Shown here: one piece after another, positions 51,289 to 60,382 of the stretch
Layout: the number at the start of each line of letters is the position of its first letter
Position numbering within the stretch: the stretch's first letter is position 1
Assembly (NCBI GenBank): GCA_023426245.1
Contig: JAFABB010000024.1
Location: 273,601-337,600, forward strand
Origin: Bacillota bacterium
GTDB lineage: Bacteria > Bacillota > UBA4882 > UBA8346
Length of the DNA stretch: 64,000 nt
Direction: 5' to 3'
Program-made: the position numbers and the translations under genes
The notes under the pieces: generated by a model
Told to the model about the DNA's origin: nothing
What the model saw: the letters and a program-made list of their open reading frames with translations, nothing else
Databases searched by the model: none

Positions 51289-52395
51289 TTATCCCCCTAA
51301 GACTCTTTTTACCAGTCGAATGACGTCTCCATAAGTAATCCAGACAAATGCAAAAAGAGCGGCAATTAACCCGATTGTGTAAGCGGCTGCCTTTTGCTCG
51401 GCAGAAAATTCCCGCCTGAAAAGTTTTTCCAAAATTAAAATCACGATCCAGCCGCCGTCCAAAATCGGTAAGGGTAAGGGTAACAAATTGAAGAGTCCCA
51501 GCGAAATACAAATTGCCGCGAAAAGTTGAACGATCGTAAACCAAACCAGTTGCGGAGGAAGCTGTAATGTTTGTTCAATCATATCAACAGCACCGATAGG
51601 GCCCATCACCGCCCCTTTCACTTTTCCTTTAACCAATTGAACCAGCATTTTTATGGTCGTCCAAGGAAAAGCAAGCGATTGCTTGGCTGCCTCCCCAATG
51701 GAAGCGGTTTTAAACTTAGGGGTCGGCATTAAAGAAACGCCAATTAAGTATCGTTTATTCTCCGGACTGTACATCGCAGTTAATTCTTTCATCAGTTTGG
51801 AGCCATTTCGATCAATTTCAAGATTAACGGCCTGATGAGGATTTTTTTGAATCACCGCCGACAAGTCGGATGCCTGTTTAATCGGTGCACCATTGATGGC
51901 CACAAGCTTATCACCTGGCTTCAATCCTGCCTGCATTGCCGGACTGTTTGGATTGACCACACTGATTACCACAGAACTATTCACCAGTGCACCTTTGGAT
52001 ATTACCGGTGTCCCAATCCAAATCAGCGCAAAAAAGAATACAATCATACCCAGCAGCAAATTAAAAATCGAGCCGGTCGCCAGTACAATGACTTTTTTCC
52101 AAAGCGTAAGATTGTAAAAAACATGTTCTGGGCGAGTCTCCGGTTCTTTAGTCTCGCCTTCAAGGGCCATATCCATGCCTGCAATTTTACAGAAACCACC
52201 GAACAAAATCCAACGCAACGAATATTGGACCCCATTCTTGGTAAATTTGCCGATTAAAGGCCCAAAACCGACGGAAAATTCATAAACTGTGACTCCAAAA
52301 GCCCGGGCGGTCATGAAATGACCATATTCGTGAATCACCACAGCCACGCTTAACATTAAAAGCGTCAACCAGATAGAATTAAAATTAAAGCCCAT
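51289..52395 (-). CDS. rseP: RIP zinc metalloprotease (site-2 protease)
   Basis: A 368-residue intramembrane protease. The zinc site is H22-E23-x-x-H26 in VIHEYGHFMTARAFGV, followed by the PDZ domain (PAMQAGLKPGDKLVAINGAPI, residues ~150-205) and the second ligand Asp in LPLPILDGGW. It cleaves membrane-bound anti-sigma factors or signal-peptide remnants. It overlaps dxr by 11 bases. Confidence 0.95.
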   Translation of the reverse strand: MGFNFNSIWLTLLMLSVAVVIHEYGHFMTARAFGVTVYEFSVGFGPLIGKFTKNGVQYSLRWILFGGFCKIAGMDMALEGETKEPETRPEHVFYNLTLWKKVIVLATGSIFNLLLGMIVFFFALIWIGTPVISKGALVNSSVVISVVNPNSPAMQAGLKPGDKLVAINGAPIKQASDLSAVIQKNPHQAVNLEIDRNGSKLMKELTAMYSPENKRYLIGVSLMPTPKFKTASIGEAAKQSLAFPWTTIKMLVQLVKGKVKGAVMGPIGAVDMIEQTLQLPPQLVWFTIVQLFAAICISLGLFNLLPLPLPILDGGWIVILILEKLFRREFSAEQKAAAYTIGLIAALFAFVWITYGDVIRLVKRVLGG

Positions 52396-53581
52396 AATTT
52401 GCCCCCCTTTGTTGAATCAATTGATGAACGCGTTTCCGCACCTGGCGGTCAACAGCGAAGATTTCTTCGATGCCGGGATGAACTGAAAAACCTTCTTTCT
52501 GATAGTACCCCATTGACTCGGAAACAATACGAATAATCGCGGTAAATTTGATTTTACCGGCAAGAAAAGCTTCCACCGCCACTTCATTGGCGGCATTCAA
52601 AACCACCGGCATCGTTCCGCCGGCTTTCCCAGCCTCATAAGCCAGCTCCACAGCAGGAAAAAGCAAGGGATCCACCGGATAAAAATGAAGCTGTGCTCCA
52701 GTCGTTATATCCAATTTTGGAAAACGGCCCGGTAGCCGCTGTGGATAGGCTAGCGCAATTTGAATCGGTAAACGCATATCGCAAAGGCCTAGCTGAGCAA
52801 TTGTTGAGCCGTCAACAAGTTCGATCATTGAATGAATAATACTCTCCGGGTGGATGACGGCAGCAATTTTATCAAACGGCATATCAAAAAGCCAATGGGC
52901 CTCAATCACTTCCAGCCCTTTATTAAACATGGTAGCCGAATCGATAGTAATCTTTCCACCCATATGCCAGTTGGGGTGGTTTAATGCCTGTTTCAAGGTA
53001 ACTTGTTCCAAATCTTCAGGCCGGTACCCACGGAACGGCCCTCCGGAAGCGGTTAACACCAGGCGTTCAACCTGACCGGGTGATCTTCCTTCCAAACATT
53101 GAAAAATGGCACTGTGCTCGCTATCAACCGGGAGAAGCTTGACATGGTTCTTTTTCACTGCCGGAATGATGATTGACCCTGCCGCAACCAAAGTTTCTTT
53201 ATTGGCAAGGGCAATATCTTTACCAGCCTCAATTGCGGCCAAAGTGGGACGTATGCCTACGGATCCAACCACGGCCGTCAATACCATATCGACTTCCGGA
53301 ACTACCGCCAACTCCGTCAAACCTTCCAATCCGGCTAGGGCAATAATGGGATTTGGGGATGCAATACCAGGTAATGCTGACTTTAATTCCGGATAAAGCT
53401 CTTCTTGACCAATAGCCACATATCGGGGTTTGAAAGCCGCAATCTGCTCCAGAAGCAGTTTTAAATTGGAACCCGCGCTTAAAGCCACTACCTCAAAACC
53501 CTCCGGGAACTGGCTGACAACCTCGAGAGTTTGCCGGCCGATGGAGCCGGTTGAACCTAAAATTGCAAGTCGTTTTTTCAA
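52385..53581 (-). CDS. dxr: 1-deoxy-D-xylulose 5-phosphate reductoisomerase
   Basis: 399 residues from TTG 53581 with a weak GGTGT site; the frame is open to 53695. NADPH motif LAILGSTGSIGRQTLEV, ALANKETLVAAG, the catalytic segment LPVDSEHSAIFQCL, GGPFRG, and HPNWHMGGKITIDSATMFNKGLE. It commits carbon to MEP-pathway isoprenoids, which feed the neighbouring uppS. Confidence 0.95.
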   Translation of the reverse strand: MKKRLAILGSTGSIGRQTLEVVSQFPEGFEVVALSAGSNLKLLLEQIAAFKPRYVAIGQEELYPELKSALPGIASPNPIIALAGLEGLTELAVVPEVDMVLTAVVGSVGIRPTLAAIEAGKDIALANKETLVAAGSIIIPAVKKNHVKLLPVDSEHSAIFQCLEGRSPGQVERLVLTASGGPFRGYRPEDLEQVTLKQALNHPNWHMGGKITIDSATMFNKGLEVIEAHWLFDMPFDKIAAVIHPESIIHSMIELVDGSTIAQLGLCDMRLPIQIALAYPQRLPGRFPKLDITTGAQLHFYPVDPLLFPAVELAYEAGKAGGTMPVVLNAANEVAVEAFLAGKIKFTAIIRIVSESMGYYQKEGFSVHPGIEEIFAVDRQVRKRVHQLIQQRGANYGL

Positions 53582-53684
53582 GATTACACCATCCGTGATG
53601 TCAGTTATTCGACTGAAATCTACTTTATTTTCTATGTAGTGATTCGTTTTCGATAATAAACTTTTCCTTATCAACAAATATCCT

Positions 53685-54710
53685 TCAGCCGTCAACCGCC
53701 TTCATGATTCGGTAAAAGGACCGCAGAATGATAACCAGCATCGGACCAAAAAAGATTCCGGCAAAACCGAAGATTTCAACACCAATATAAACGACTAAGA
53801 TACTAATCAAGGGATGTAGATTTAAATTCTCGCCAATAAGTTTGTACTCGAGCACCTGACGGATGAGCAACAATAAAAAATAAGCGAAAAAAAACCACAG
53901 GGCCTGCAAATAATTTCCAAACAACAAATCGATTATCGCAAGAGTGATATACACCATACCCGGTCCAAGCACAGGCAAAAAATCCAAAATACCCGCCAGA
54001 AATCCATAAGCCAGAGCCGCCGGTTTACCCAAAGTCATAAAAAACAAAGTTGTAAAAATAGTGGTTACCATGGCTAAAATACATTCAACTCTGATAAAAC
54101 GAGTTACCGAGTCCATTACCTCCGTTTTCAGTTTCAAAGTCGCAGGTTGCCATTTTGAAGGCAAAATTTTATAAAATGACTTTGAAATTTGCTCTTTATC
54201 CCTGCTCAAAAAATAAGCTGTAACACCCCCAAAACCAAGAGCCAGTATCAGTTGGGGGAAACGGGGCAATATTTGAATTCCTCCCATGATAATAGAACGT
54301 AAAACCTGAACGATTGATTCCCCGGGAATGCCCAAATTAGGTTCAAATTCCTTGAACTGGGGAATATACTTGGCCAAACGCTGGATGGAAACCCCGGTAA
54401 ATTTCAAGAGACGACCGACTATTTCCGGGATTTGCGGCATCAAACGTTGTGTTTCCTGATAAAAGGCAATCAATGAAAAGCCGGTAATACTTAAAGTCAA
54501 AATGACAACCAAAAGTAAAATAAAAATTATCGCCAGTTTTCTGCCGATTTTAAGTCTCTGATGCAATTTCTGTACAAAAGGTTCGATGAGACAAGCAAAA
54601 ATGGTCCCCAGTAAAAAAGGCGCCATCAACGGAAAAAGATATTTCAAAATTACAATCAGACCAATGGCTACCAGGAAAACCCACAAATAAGCCTTATATT
54701 CTCTGCTCAC
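53685..54710 (-). CDS. AI-2E/YtvI-type membrane permease
   Basis: A 341-residue polytopic protein of the AI-2E transporter family, most like the sporulation integral membrane protein YtvI: N-terminal FPLMAPFLLGTIFACLIEPFVQKL, and a C-terminal GILDFLPVLGPGMVYI helix with IGENLNLHPLISILVVYIGVEIFG. The substrate is unknown. Its insertion between cdsA and dxr is not universal. Confidence 0.82.
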   Translation of the reverse strand: MSREYKAYLWVFLVAIGLIVILKYLFPLMAPFLLGTIFACLIEPFVQKLHQRLKIGRKLAIIFILLLVVILTLSITGFSLIAFYQETQRLMPQIPEIVGRLLKFTGVSIQRLAKYIPQFKEFEPNLGIPGESIVQVLRSIIMGGIQILPRFPQLILALGFGGVTAYFLSRDKEQISKSFYKILPSKWQPATLKLKTEVMDSVTRFIRVECILAMVTTIFTTLFFMTLGKPAALAYGFLAGILDFLPVLGPGMVYITLAIIDLLFGNYLQALWFFFAYFLLLLIRQVLEYKLIGENLNLHPLISILVVYIGVEIFGFAGIFFGPMLVIILRSFYRIMKAVDG

Positions 54711-54754
54711 CTTTATCCGCCCTTACTAGCCATTTGCACTCCCACGATGCTAAA

Positions 54755-54793
54755 GGACAGCAAAGATCTTTTAAGGAGGTTTTGAGGCTGTCC
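54755..54793. repeat. Miniature hairpin related to the GGCTGTCC element
   Basis: GGACAGC (54755-54761) pairs with GCTGTCC (54787-54793); the right half reads GAGGCTGTCC like the element ends elsewhere. It lies 7 bases past the cdsA stop and before ytvI, the same position relative to a stop codon as the complete copies. Confidence 0.45.
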
Positions 54794-54800
54794 TCAAATT

Positions 54801-55646
54801 CTATATCTTCAAGTGAGGTGCAATATACGTTACAATAAAATAAACGACCGGCGCCGCCAGAAGTAAACTATCGAAACGATCGAGCAATCCACCGTGTCCC
54901 GGCAGGAAAGAACCCGAGTCTTTAACCCCGGCATTCCGTTTCATGATCGATTCGATTAAATCACCGATCTGACCAGCCACTACCACAAGTGCTCCCAGTA
55001 AAAGAAGGAGTACCGTCGGCTTATGATAAATAAGCGCCAGGATGAAGGAACCGATAAGTCCACCCGCCAGCCCGCCGATAGCCCCTTCAATGCTTTTTTG
55101 GGGACTAATCCGGGGTGAAAGTTTATGTTTTCCAAAAACTGATCCGGTGAAATAAGCTGCCGTATCGTTAAACCAAGTAACCAAAAACGTGAAAAGAATA
55201 TAAAACAAACCGTCTCCGCCCGGAATAAACCTTACCATTAAGATATATGCGAACATAAATCCAATGTAGACCGTGCCGAACAAATTAGCCGACGCATTTA
55301 ATAAACCTTGTTCGGGATTCCCTCTTAATAACTCTTGGAGCAACACCACGATAAAAGTGATCAATAGGAAAAGATTAAGTAATTTCTCGTTGCTTAAAAT
55401 GAAATGAACGTTTCCCAAAACATTGGGATAGGAATTGATATGAATGAGAACCAATAACGATAAAGAAAGGATGAGCATGGTTTCTGTCTGGGGACGCATA
55501 TTCTGTTTTTTTAGAAGCTGAGCATATTCCAGAATCCCTAAAGTAGCAAATATGCCGATGGCTATCGTAAACCAAATGGTACCTGCCCAAACCACTCCCA
55601 ATAATACGATTCCATATAATAAACCCCAAATAATTCTTTTAGCCAT
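54801..55646 (-). CDS. cdsA: Phosphatidate cytidylyltransferase
   Basis: A 281-residue polytopic enzyme making CDP-diacylglycerol. The C-terminal signature is SIMKRNAGVKDSGSFLPGHGG followed by LLDRFDS. About eight helices. Its ATG shares one base with the uppS stop (TAATG), giving translational coupling. Confidence 0.95.
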   Translation of the reverse strand: MAKRIIWGLLYGIVLLGVVWAGTIWFTIAIGIFATLGILEYAQLLKKQNMRPQTETMLILSLSLLVLIHINSYPNVLGNVHFILSNEKLLNLFLLITFIVVLLQELLRGNPEQGLLNASANLFGTVYIGFMFAYILMVRFIPGGDGLFYILFTFLVTWFNDTAAYFTGSVFGKHKLSPRISPQKSIEGAIGGLAGGLIGSFILALIYHKPTVLLLLLGALVVVAGQIGDLIESIMKRNAGVKDSGSFLPGHGGLLDRFDSLLLAAPVVYFIVTYIAPHLKI

Positions 55647-56413
55647 TATTGGTCCCCCTTAACCCTGCCAAAACGGCGTTCGCGACGGCTATAGTACTCG
55701 CAAGCCTTTAATAATTGTTCTCTACTAAAATCAGGCCAGTATAGATCGGAAAAATATAATTCAGTATAAGCGAGTTGCCAAATTAAAAAGTTGCTGGTAC
55801 GGTTTTCCCCACCGGGACGAATCAACAAATCCGGATCCGGCTGGCCTGGTGTAAACAAATGGTCTGCCAGGGTAAGTTCGGTAATTTCCTCCGGAGTGAT
55901 TTCTTTTTCTAGTACCGAGCGGACCAGTCCTTTTATAGCAAAAACAATTTCAGAACGGCCCCCATAATTAATGGCAATGTTTAAAGTCAAAGCGTTATTA
56001 TTTACCGTCAAAGTCTCGGCTTGTTCCATCAATTCCAATAACTTGGCAGGAAGGCCCTGCTTCAAGCCGATGAAGCGTATCTTCACATGATGTTGATGGA
56101 GCTTAGCCGCTTCTACCGGTAAACTTTGTTCGAAAAGATTCATCAAAAAACCGACTTCATTCTCAGGACGCTGCCAGTTTTCGGTGGAAAAAGCATAAAG
56201 TGTCAGATATCTCACGCCGGTTTCCAAACAAAATGCAACCGTATCACGGACCCGTTCCAGTCCTGCACGGTGCCCGGCCGAACGGGGTAAACCACGGTTA
56301 TTGGCCCAACGCCCGTTGCCATCCATGATAATTGCAATATGGGCAGGTACATTTTTTAACTTGTTTGGCGTTGCAATTGTAGGTTTACGGAACCAGTTTT
56401 TCAATACATCCAT
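55646..56413 (-). CDS. uppS: Undecaprenyl diphosphate synthase
   Basis: 255 residues from ATG 56413 (MDVLKNWFRK). cis-prenyltransferase motifs: HIAIIMDGNGRWANNRGLPR with the catalytic Asp, YAFSTENWQRP, NYGGRSEIV and LLIRPGGENRTSNFLIWQLAYTELYF. It makes the lipid carrier for peptidoglycan. The frame remains open another 56 codons to 56581, but that sequence is the hairpin element 56422-56555, not protein. No good ribosome site precedes 56413, so the insertion may have altered initiation. Confidence 0.92.
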   Translation of the reverse strand: MDVLKNWFRKPTIATPNKLKNVPAHIAIIMDGNGRWANNRGLPRSAGHRAGLERVRDTVAFCLETGVRYLTLYAFSTENWQRPENEVGFLMNLFEQSLPVEAAKLHQHHVKIRFIGLKQGLPAKLLELMEQAETLTVNNNALTLNIAINYGGRSEIVFAIKGLVRSVLEKEITPEEITELTLADHLFTPGQPDPDLLIRPGGENRTSNFLIWQLAYTELYFSDLYWPDFSREQLLKACEYYSRRERRFGRVKGDQ

Positions 56414-56421
56414 ATAAATTA

Positions 56422-56555
56422 GAGGTTGTCCAAAAAGAAATTTCGCGTGTACACACGCACTCAGGAGATCTGCGCCGGCATACACGCGCCCTTTAAAAAC
56501 GATAGAGGTTTCCTTAAGAATACCCCATAGTTTAAAAAAACCTTTTGGACAACCC
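56422..56555 (-). repeat. Divergent hairpin element, copy E
   Basis: A 134-bp element bounded by GAGGTTGTCCAAAAAG (left) and, on the other strand, GGGTTGTCCAAAAGG (right). The ends are cousins of the GGCTGTCC family, but the interior is unrelated (it includes the palindrome GCGTGTACACACGC). It ends 9 bases before the uppS ATG, occupying the place of its ribosome site. Confidence 0.7.
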
Positions 56556-56667
56556 GGAAGCTCAGGAAAACATCTTATCAATCCGTCATAAAAATCAAGA
56601 GATGTTTTACTGTGATAGAGCGTTTCTAGCCATTATCGAATGGGCTTTATTTTTACGAAACGTTCTA

Positions 56668-57225
56668 TTAGACTTCCATGATCTCCTTTTCCTTTTGTTC
56701 TAGAAGTTTATCGATTTCTACGATGTATTTATCAGTCAATTTTTGAGTATCGTCCAAGCCCTTTTTGGATTCATCCTCTGAAATCTGATTGGATTTTTCC
56801 AAAGCCTTGATCTTATCATTGGCATCCCGTCTAAGGTTACGGATAACCACTCTTTTTTCTTCCGCTTCCTTTTTAACAACTTTCACAAGTTCTTTACGGC
56901 GTTCCTCGGTGAGCTGCGGAATCGGTAACCGGATTACGGTGCCGTCATTCAATGGGTTTAAACCCAGGTCGGATTTTTGAATCGCCTTTTCAATAGAACT
57001 TAGCGCAGTTTTGTCCCACGGTTGGATTACCAGTGACCGGCCATCCGGCGAGGATACACTGGCCATTTGGGTCAGCGGTGTTTCGGTACCATAATACTCA
57101 ACCAATACTCGATCTAAGAGATTAGGGTTAGCCCTTCCGGTCCGAATAGCTTGAAAGGCCTTTTTGGTAGCCTCAATAGCTCCCTTCATATGTTCCTCGG
57201 TGTCTTTCATAACATCTTTGACCAT
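56668..57225 (-). CDS. frr: Ribosome recycling factor
   Basis: A 185-residue factor that, with EF-G, splits post-termination ribosomes. Signature: AIRTGRANPNLLDRVLVEYYGTETPL, IQPWDKTALSSIEKAI, NDGTVIRLPIPQLTEERRKEL and RNLRRDANDKIKALEK. ATG 57225 follows GGAGG and lies 4 bases after pyrH. Confidence 0.96.
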   Translation of the reverse strand: MVKDVMKDTEEHMKGAIEATKKAFQAIRTGRANPNLLDRVLVEYYGTETPLTQMASVSSPDGRSLVIQPWDKTALSSIEKAIQKSDLGLNPLNDGTVIRLPIPQLTEERRKELVKVVKKEAEEKRVVIRNLRRDANDKIKALEKSNQISEDESKKGLDDTQKLTDKYIVEIDKLLEQKEKEIMEV

Positions 57226-57229
57226 AAAA

Positions 57230-57952
57230 TCAAACCTCCCCCTTCACAAAAGTCCCCACTTTTTCTCCATTTACGACCCTCATGATATTACCATATTCAT
57301 TTAAATTAAAAACTACGATCGGAATTTGATTGTCCATGCATAAAGAAGTCGCTGTGGCGTCCATCACTTTCAACCTTTGCTGCAATACTTCCATAAAATT
57401 GAGGTTTTCAAAACGAATCGCTTGAGGATCTACCTTGGGATCGGCGCTATACACTCCGTCTACCTTTTTGGCCATCAAAATGATTTCCGCCTCAATTTCA
57501 GCCGCTCTTAAAGCAGCGGATGTATCCGTTGAAAAATACGGATTGCCTGTCCCCGCTCCGAAAATAACCACACGGCCTTTCTCTAAATGGCGAACTGCGC
57601 GCCTTTTAATATACGGTTCGGCAATTTGCCGCATTTCGATGGCTGATTGGACTCTGGTTTCGATTCCATGCTTCTCAAATGAATCTTGCAAAGCCAAAGA
57701 ATTAATCACTGTAGCTAACATTCCCATATAATCTGCGGTTGAACGGTCAAAGCCGGCATGACTTCCTACAGCTCCACGCCAAAAATTCCCACCCCCGACA
57801 ACCACTGCAACCTGGACTCCCAGGTCAACAACTTCCTTGGTTTGCTTGGCAATACTGTTGACTACTTCTTGATCGATTCCAAATCCCTTTTCACCAGCTA
57901 ATGCCTCACCGCTTAATTTTAACACGATCCGTTTGTATTTCGGAGTCGCCAT
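57230..57952 (-). CDS. pyrH: UMP kinase
   Basis: A 240-residue hexameric kinase of the amino-acid-kinase fold. Motifs: VLKLSGEALAG, VAVVVGGGNFWRG, GTGNPYFSTDTSAALRA, and DGVYSADPKVDP. It makes UDP for nucleotide and wall synthesis. ATG 57952 follows GGAGGG. Hairpin element D separates it from tsf. Confidence 0.96.
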   Translation of the reverse strand: MATPKYKRIVLKLSGEALAGEKGFGIDQEVVNSIAKQTKEVVDLGVQVAVVVGGGNFWRGAVGSHAGFDRSTADYMGMLATVINSLALQDSFEKHGIETRVQSAIEMRQIAEPYIKRRAVRHLEKGRVVIFGAGTGNPYFSTDTSAALRAAEIEAEIILMAKKVDGVYSADPKVDPQAIRFENLNFMEVLQQRLKVMDATATSLCMDNQIPIVVFNLNEYGNIMRVVNGEKVGTFVKGEV

Positions 57953-58105
57953 TGGTTTTTTCCCTCCGTATTGCCATAATTCGCTGTAATATCATTTAAT
58001 TCCTGCTTTGATCCGGAAATACCTTTATTTCCGTTTGGTACATCCCTGAATGTTCTCTGCCGGGGTATGACTTTTTAACCCGGCGGAAAGTGAATGATAG
58101 AAAAA

Positions 58106-58201
58106 GGGGCTGTCCCAAAAGTGCCTTTCATAGACAAGATATATAACATATAAAGCACAATATTATATATCTTTTCTCTATGAAAACTTTTAGACAGCCT
58201 C
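58106..58201 (+). repeat. Hairpin/MITE-like element, copy D
   Basis: A 96-bp element. Left GGGGCTGTCCCAAAAG; right, on the other strand, GAGGCTGTCTAAAAGTT. Inner arms TTTCATAGA-AAGATATATAA-type and TTATATATCTTT-TCTATGAAA are complementary, making an almost continuous hairpin. It is the shortest good copy, in the same orientation as copy B, 9 bases past the tsf stop. Confidence 0.85.
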
Positions 58202-58210
58202 TACCTAAAA

Positions 58211-59146
58211 TCAGCCCTTGATTTGGGACATAACTTCGTTTGCAAAATCATCTTTCTTCTTTTCAATCCCTTCACCCTTCTCAAAACGGGCGAAACGTTC
58301 GATAACAATATTTTCTCCACCCAGCGCGTTATTCGTGGCCTGGAGAAGTTTGGTGATGGTTTGTTCGTTATCTTTGATGAATACCTGTTCGTTAAGGCAT
58401 ATTTCTTTATAAAACTTTTCCAAACGTCCGACCATAATTTTTTCGGCAATTGCTTCCGGTTTGCCTTCATTCATGGCTTGAGCTTTATAAATCGCTTTCT
58501 CATTTTCCAGAACTTCGGCGGGGACTTGATCCCGCTTTATATATTCCGGTTTGGCGGCTGCGATTTGCATGGCCAAATCTTTAATAAGAGTTTGGAACTC
58601 CGGTTTGCTTGCGGTATCAGCCTTGGTTGTTGAACATTCAATAAGAACACCGATTTTACCGCCCATATGAATATAGGATTCAATCATGCCGTTCCCTTTT
58701 AACTCAAACCGGGTAAACCGGCGGACCTGCATATTTTCTCCTACCGTAGCGACTAAATTGGTAACCGTTTCGGCTACCGTACCCCCTCCGGGAAGCTGCA
58801 TTCCGGAAAGAACATCTAAATCAGCGGGAGCTTTATCGGCGACCACTTGGGTAACACTCTTCACAAATTTTTGGAATTCATCGTTTTTGGCGGCAAAATC
58901 GGTTTCGCAGTTGATCTCCACCAAAACGCCAACTTTTTTATCGGCACTAACCAGCGCATTGACGGTTCCTTCGGCGGCAATCCGGCCTGCTTTCTTGGCG
59001 GCTGCGGCCAAACCTTTTTCCCTTAAGTATTCAATCGCTTTATCCAAATCCCCGCTGGTCTCGGCAAGGGCTTTTTTACAATCCATCATGCCCGCGCCGG
59101 TACGTTCGCGGAGCTCTTTTACAACAGCAGCAGTTATTTCAGCCAT
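58211..59146 (-). CDS. tsf: Elongation factor Ts
   Basis: A 311-residue nucleotide-exchange factor for EF-Tu. The N-terminal UBA-like domain has VKELRERTGAGMMDCKKALAE and LREKGLAAAAKKAGRIAAEG; the core has VEINCETDFAAKNDEF. The C-terminus is longer than the short Thermus form and similar to other Bacillota. It follows rpsB by 122 bases. Confidence 0.95.
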   Translation of the reverse strand: MAEITAAVVKELRERTGAGMMDCKKALAETSGDLDKAIEYLREKGLAAAAKKAGRIAAEGTVNALVSADKKVGVLVEINCETDFAAKNDEFQKFVKSVTQVVADKAPADLDVLSGMQLPGGGTVAETVTNLVATVGENMQVRRFTRFELKGNGMIESYIHMGGKIGVLIECSTTKADTASKPEFQTLIKDLAMQIAAAKPEYIKRDQVPAEVLENEKAIYKAQAMNEGKPEAIAEKIMVGRLEKFYKEICLNEQVFIKDNEQTITKLLQATNNALGGENIVIERFARFEKGEGIEKKKDDFANEVMSQIKG

Positions 59147-59268
59147 TACAATTTTCCTCCTTCTAACTTTCCATCAGGTTCTTCTATGTAGTTTAAACGA
59201 CCGATTTCGAAAAATTCATTTTAAAAAAGGGTGGGTCAGGGTCACCCCTTACCACCCTTATCAAGGAC

Positions 59269-60054
59269 TTAAGCTTGTTCCGCGGCTAGCTCGCCGGAAT
59301 CCTCAGCAGCAGCTTCAGCGCTCTCTGCCGTTGTCTCCGCAGCAGCGGTATCGGTTAATTGTTCTCCCTGTTTGGCTTCAATCACCGCATCGGCGATTTT
59401 ACCGGCCAGGAGTTTCACCGCACGGATGGCATCATCATTACCGGGAATTACATAATCGATCTCATCCGGATCGCAGTTGGTATCGACAATACCGATAATC
59501 GGAATTTCAAGTTTTCTGGCTTCAGCCACGGCAATCCGCTCTTTACGGGGGTCAACAATAAAGATTGCTCCGGGCAGTTTATGCATGTTGCGGATACCGC
59601 CCAAAAATTTCTCCAAGCGCTCAGCTTCCTTTTTAAGTTCCAACACTTCTTTTTTGGGAAGGGAATCAAAGGAACCGTCCTGCTCCATTTGTTCAATCTT
59701 CCGTAAGCGGTCAATCCGCGAACGAATGGTTTTGAAGTTTGTCAAAGTACCGCCCAGCCAACGTTGGGAAACGAAAAACATTCCGCAGCGTTCCGCTTCT
59801 TCTTTAATAGCATCCTGGGCCTGTTTCTTGGTGCCTACAAAAAGAATGGCCTCGCCGTTTTCCACGACGCTCCGGGCATAATTGTATGCCTCGTCTACTT
59901 TCTTAACAGTCTTCTGGAGGTCGATAATATAAATACCGTTCCTCTCAGTGAAGATGAACTGAGCCATCTTCGGATTCCATCGTCTTGTTTGGTGACCAAA
60001 ATGTACGCCTGCTTCCAACAATTGTTTCATTGAAATAACAGCCACATTAGCCAC
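59269..60054 (-). CDS. rpsB: 30S ribosomal protein S2
   Basis: 261 residues. S2 motifs: LLEAGVHFGHQTRRWNPKM, IIDLQKTVKKVDEAY, QRWLGGTLTNFKT, PIIGIVDTNCDPDEIDYVIPGNDDA. It ends in an Ala/Glu-rich acidic tail of ~30 residues. First gene of the rpsB-tsf-pyrH-frr-uppS-cdsA cluster. Confidence 0.96.
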   Translation of the reverse strand: MANVAVISMKQLLEAGVHFGHQTRRWNPKMAQFIFTERNGIYIIDLQKTVKKVDEAYNYARSVVENGEAILFVGTKKQAQDAIKEEAERCGMFFVSQRWLGGTLTNFKTIRSRIDRLRKIEQMEQDGSFDSLPKKEVLELKKEAERLEKFLGGIRNMHKLPGAIFIVDPRKERIAVAEARKLEIPIIGIVDTNCDPDEIDYVIPGNDDAIRAVKLLAGKIADAVIEAKQGEQLTDTAAAETTAESAEAAAEDSGELAAEQA

Positions 60055-60059
60055 CTCCT

Positions 60060-60174
60060 CTCTTAAAAGTTTTTTTCCGCCGCCTCCATCTTCTCCCGAC
60101 AGACCCGTGAGCTACGGGACCGCTGCCGAAATCCGCAGGCGTGTGTAATTGAATATACACCGGTAAATAGTATA
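60060..60174 (-). promoter_or_regulatory. rpsB promoter and structured leader
   Basis: TATACT (60169-60174) with TTTCCA 17 bases upstream (60192-60197) is a candidate promoter. The ~105-base leader contains a CCCGT-gagct-ACGGG hairpin (60104-60118) and a second GC hairpin around 60120-60140, a plausible S2 autoregulatory site. No gene lies in 60055-60382. Confidence 0.45.
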
Positions 60175-60382
60175 CCATAGGAGCGCTAAGTTGGAAAGAG
60201 TTTTTTTGATTTGTCAAGGGGAATTTTTAGACAATCCGGAGACAACAAAAATCTTTTGGGAATTAACCTCGTGCACCCTTTCATTCCAAAATGCTACAAA
60301 AGGATTTTGACTGATTGCTTAGAATGATTGATACTTGAAGATTTTTTTCTCTTCCATCCTTGATTGAAGAACAGGACGAATC

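Noticed and set aside
58686..59498. Forward-strand open frame of 270 codons opposite tsf and rpsB
   Set aside because: It is the antisense shadow of two highly conserved genes; the Ser/Pro/Thr-rich composition and lack of a ribosome site show it is not real.
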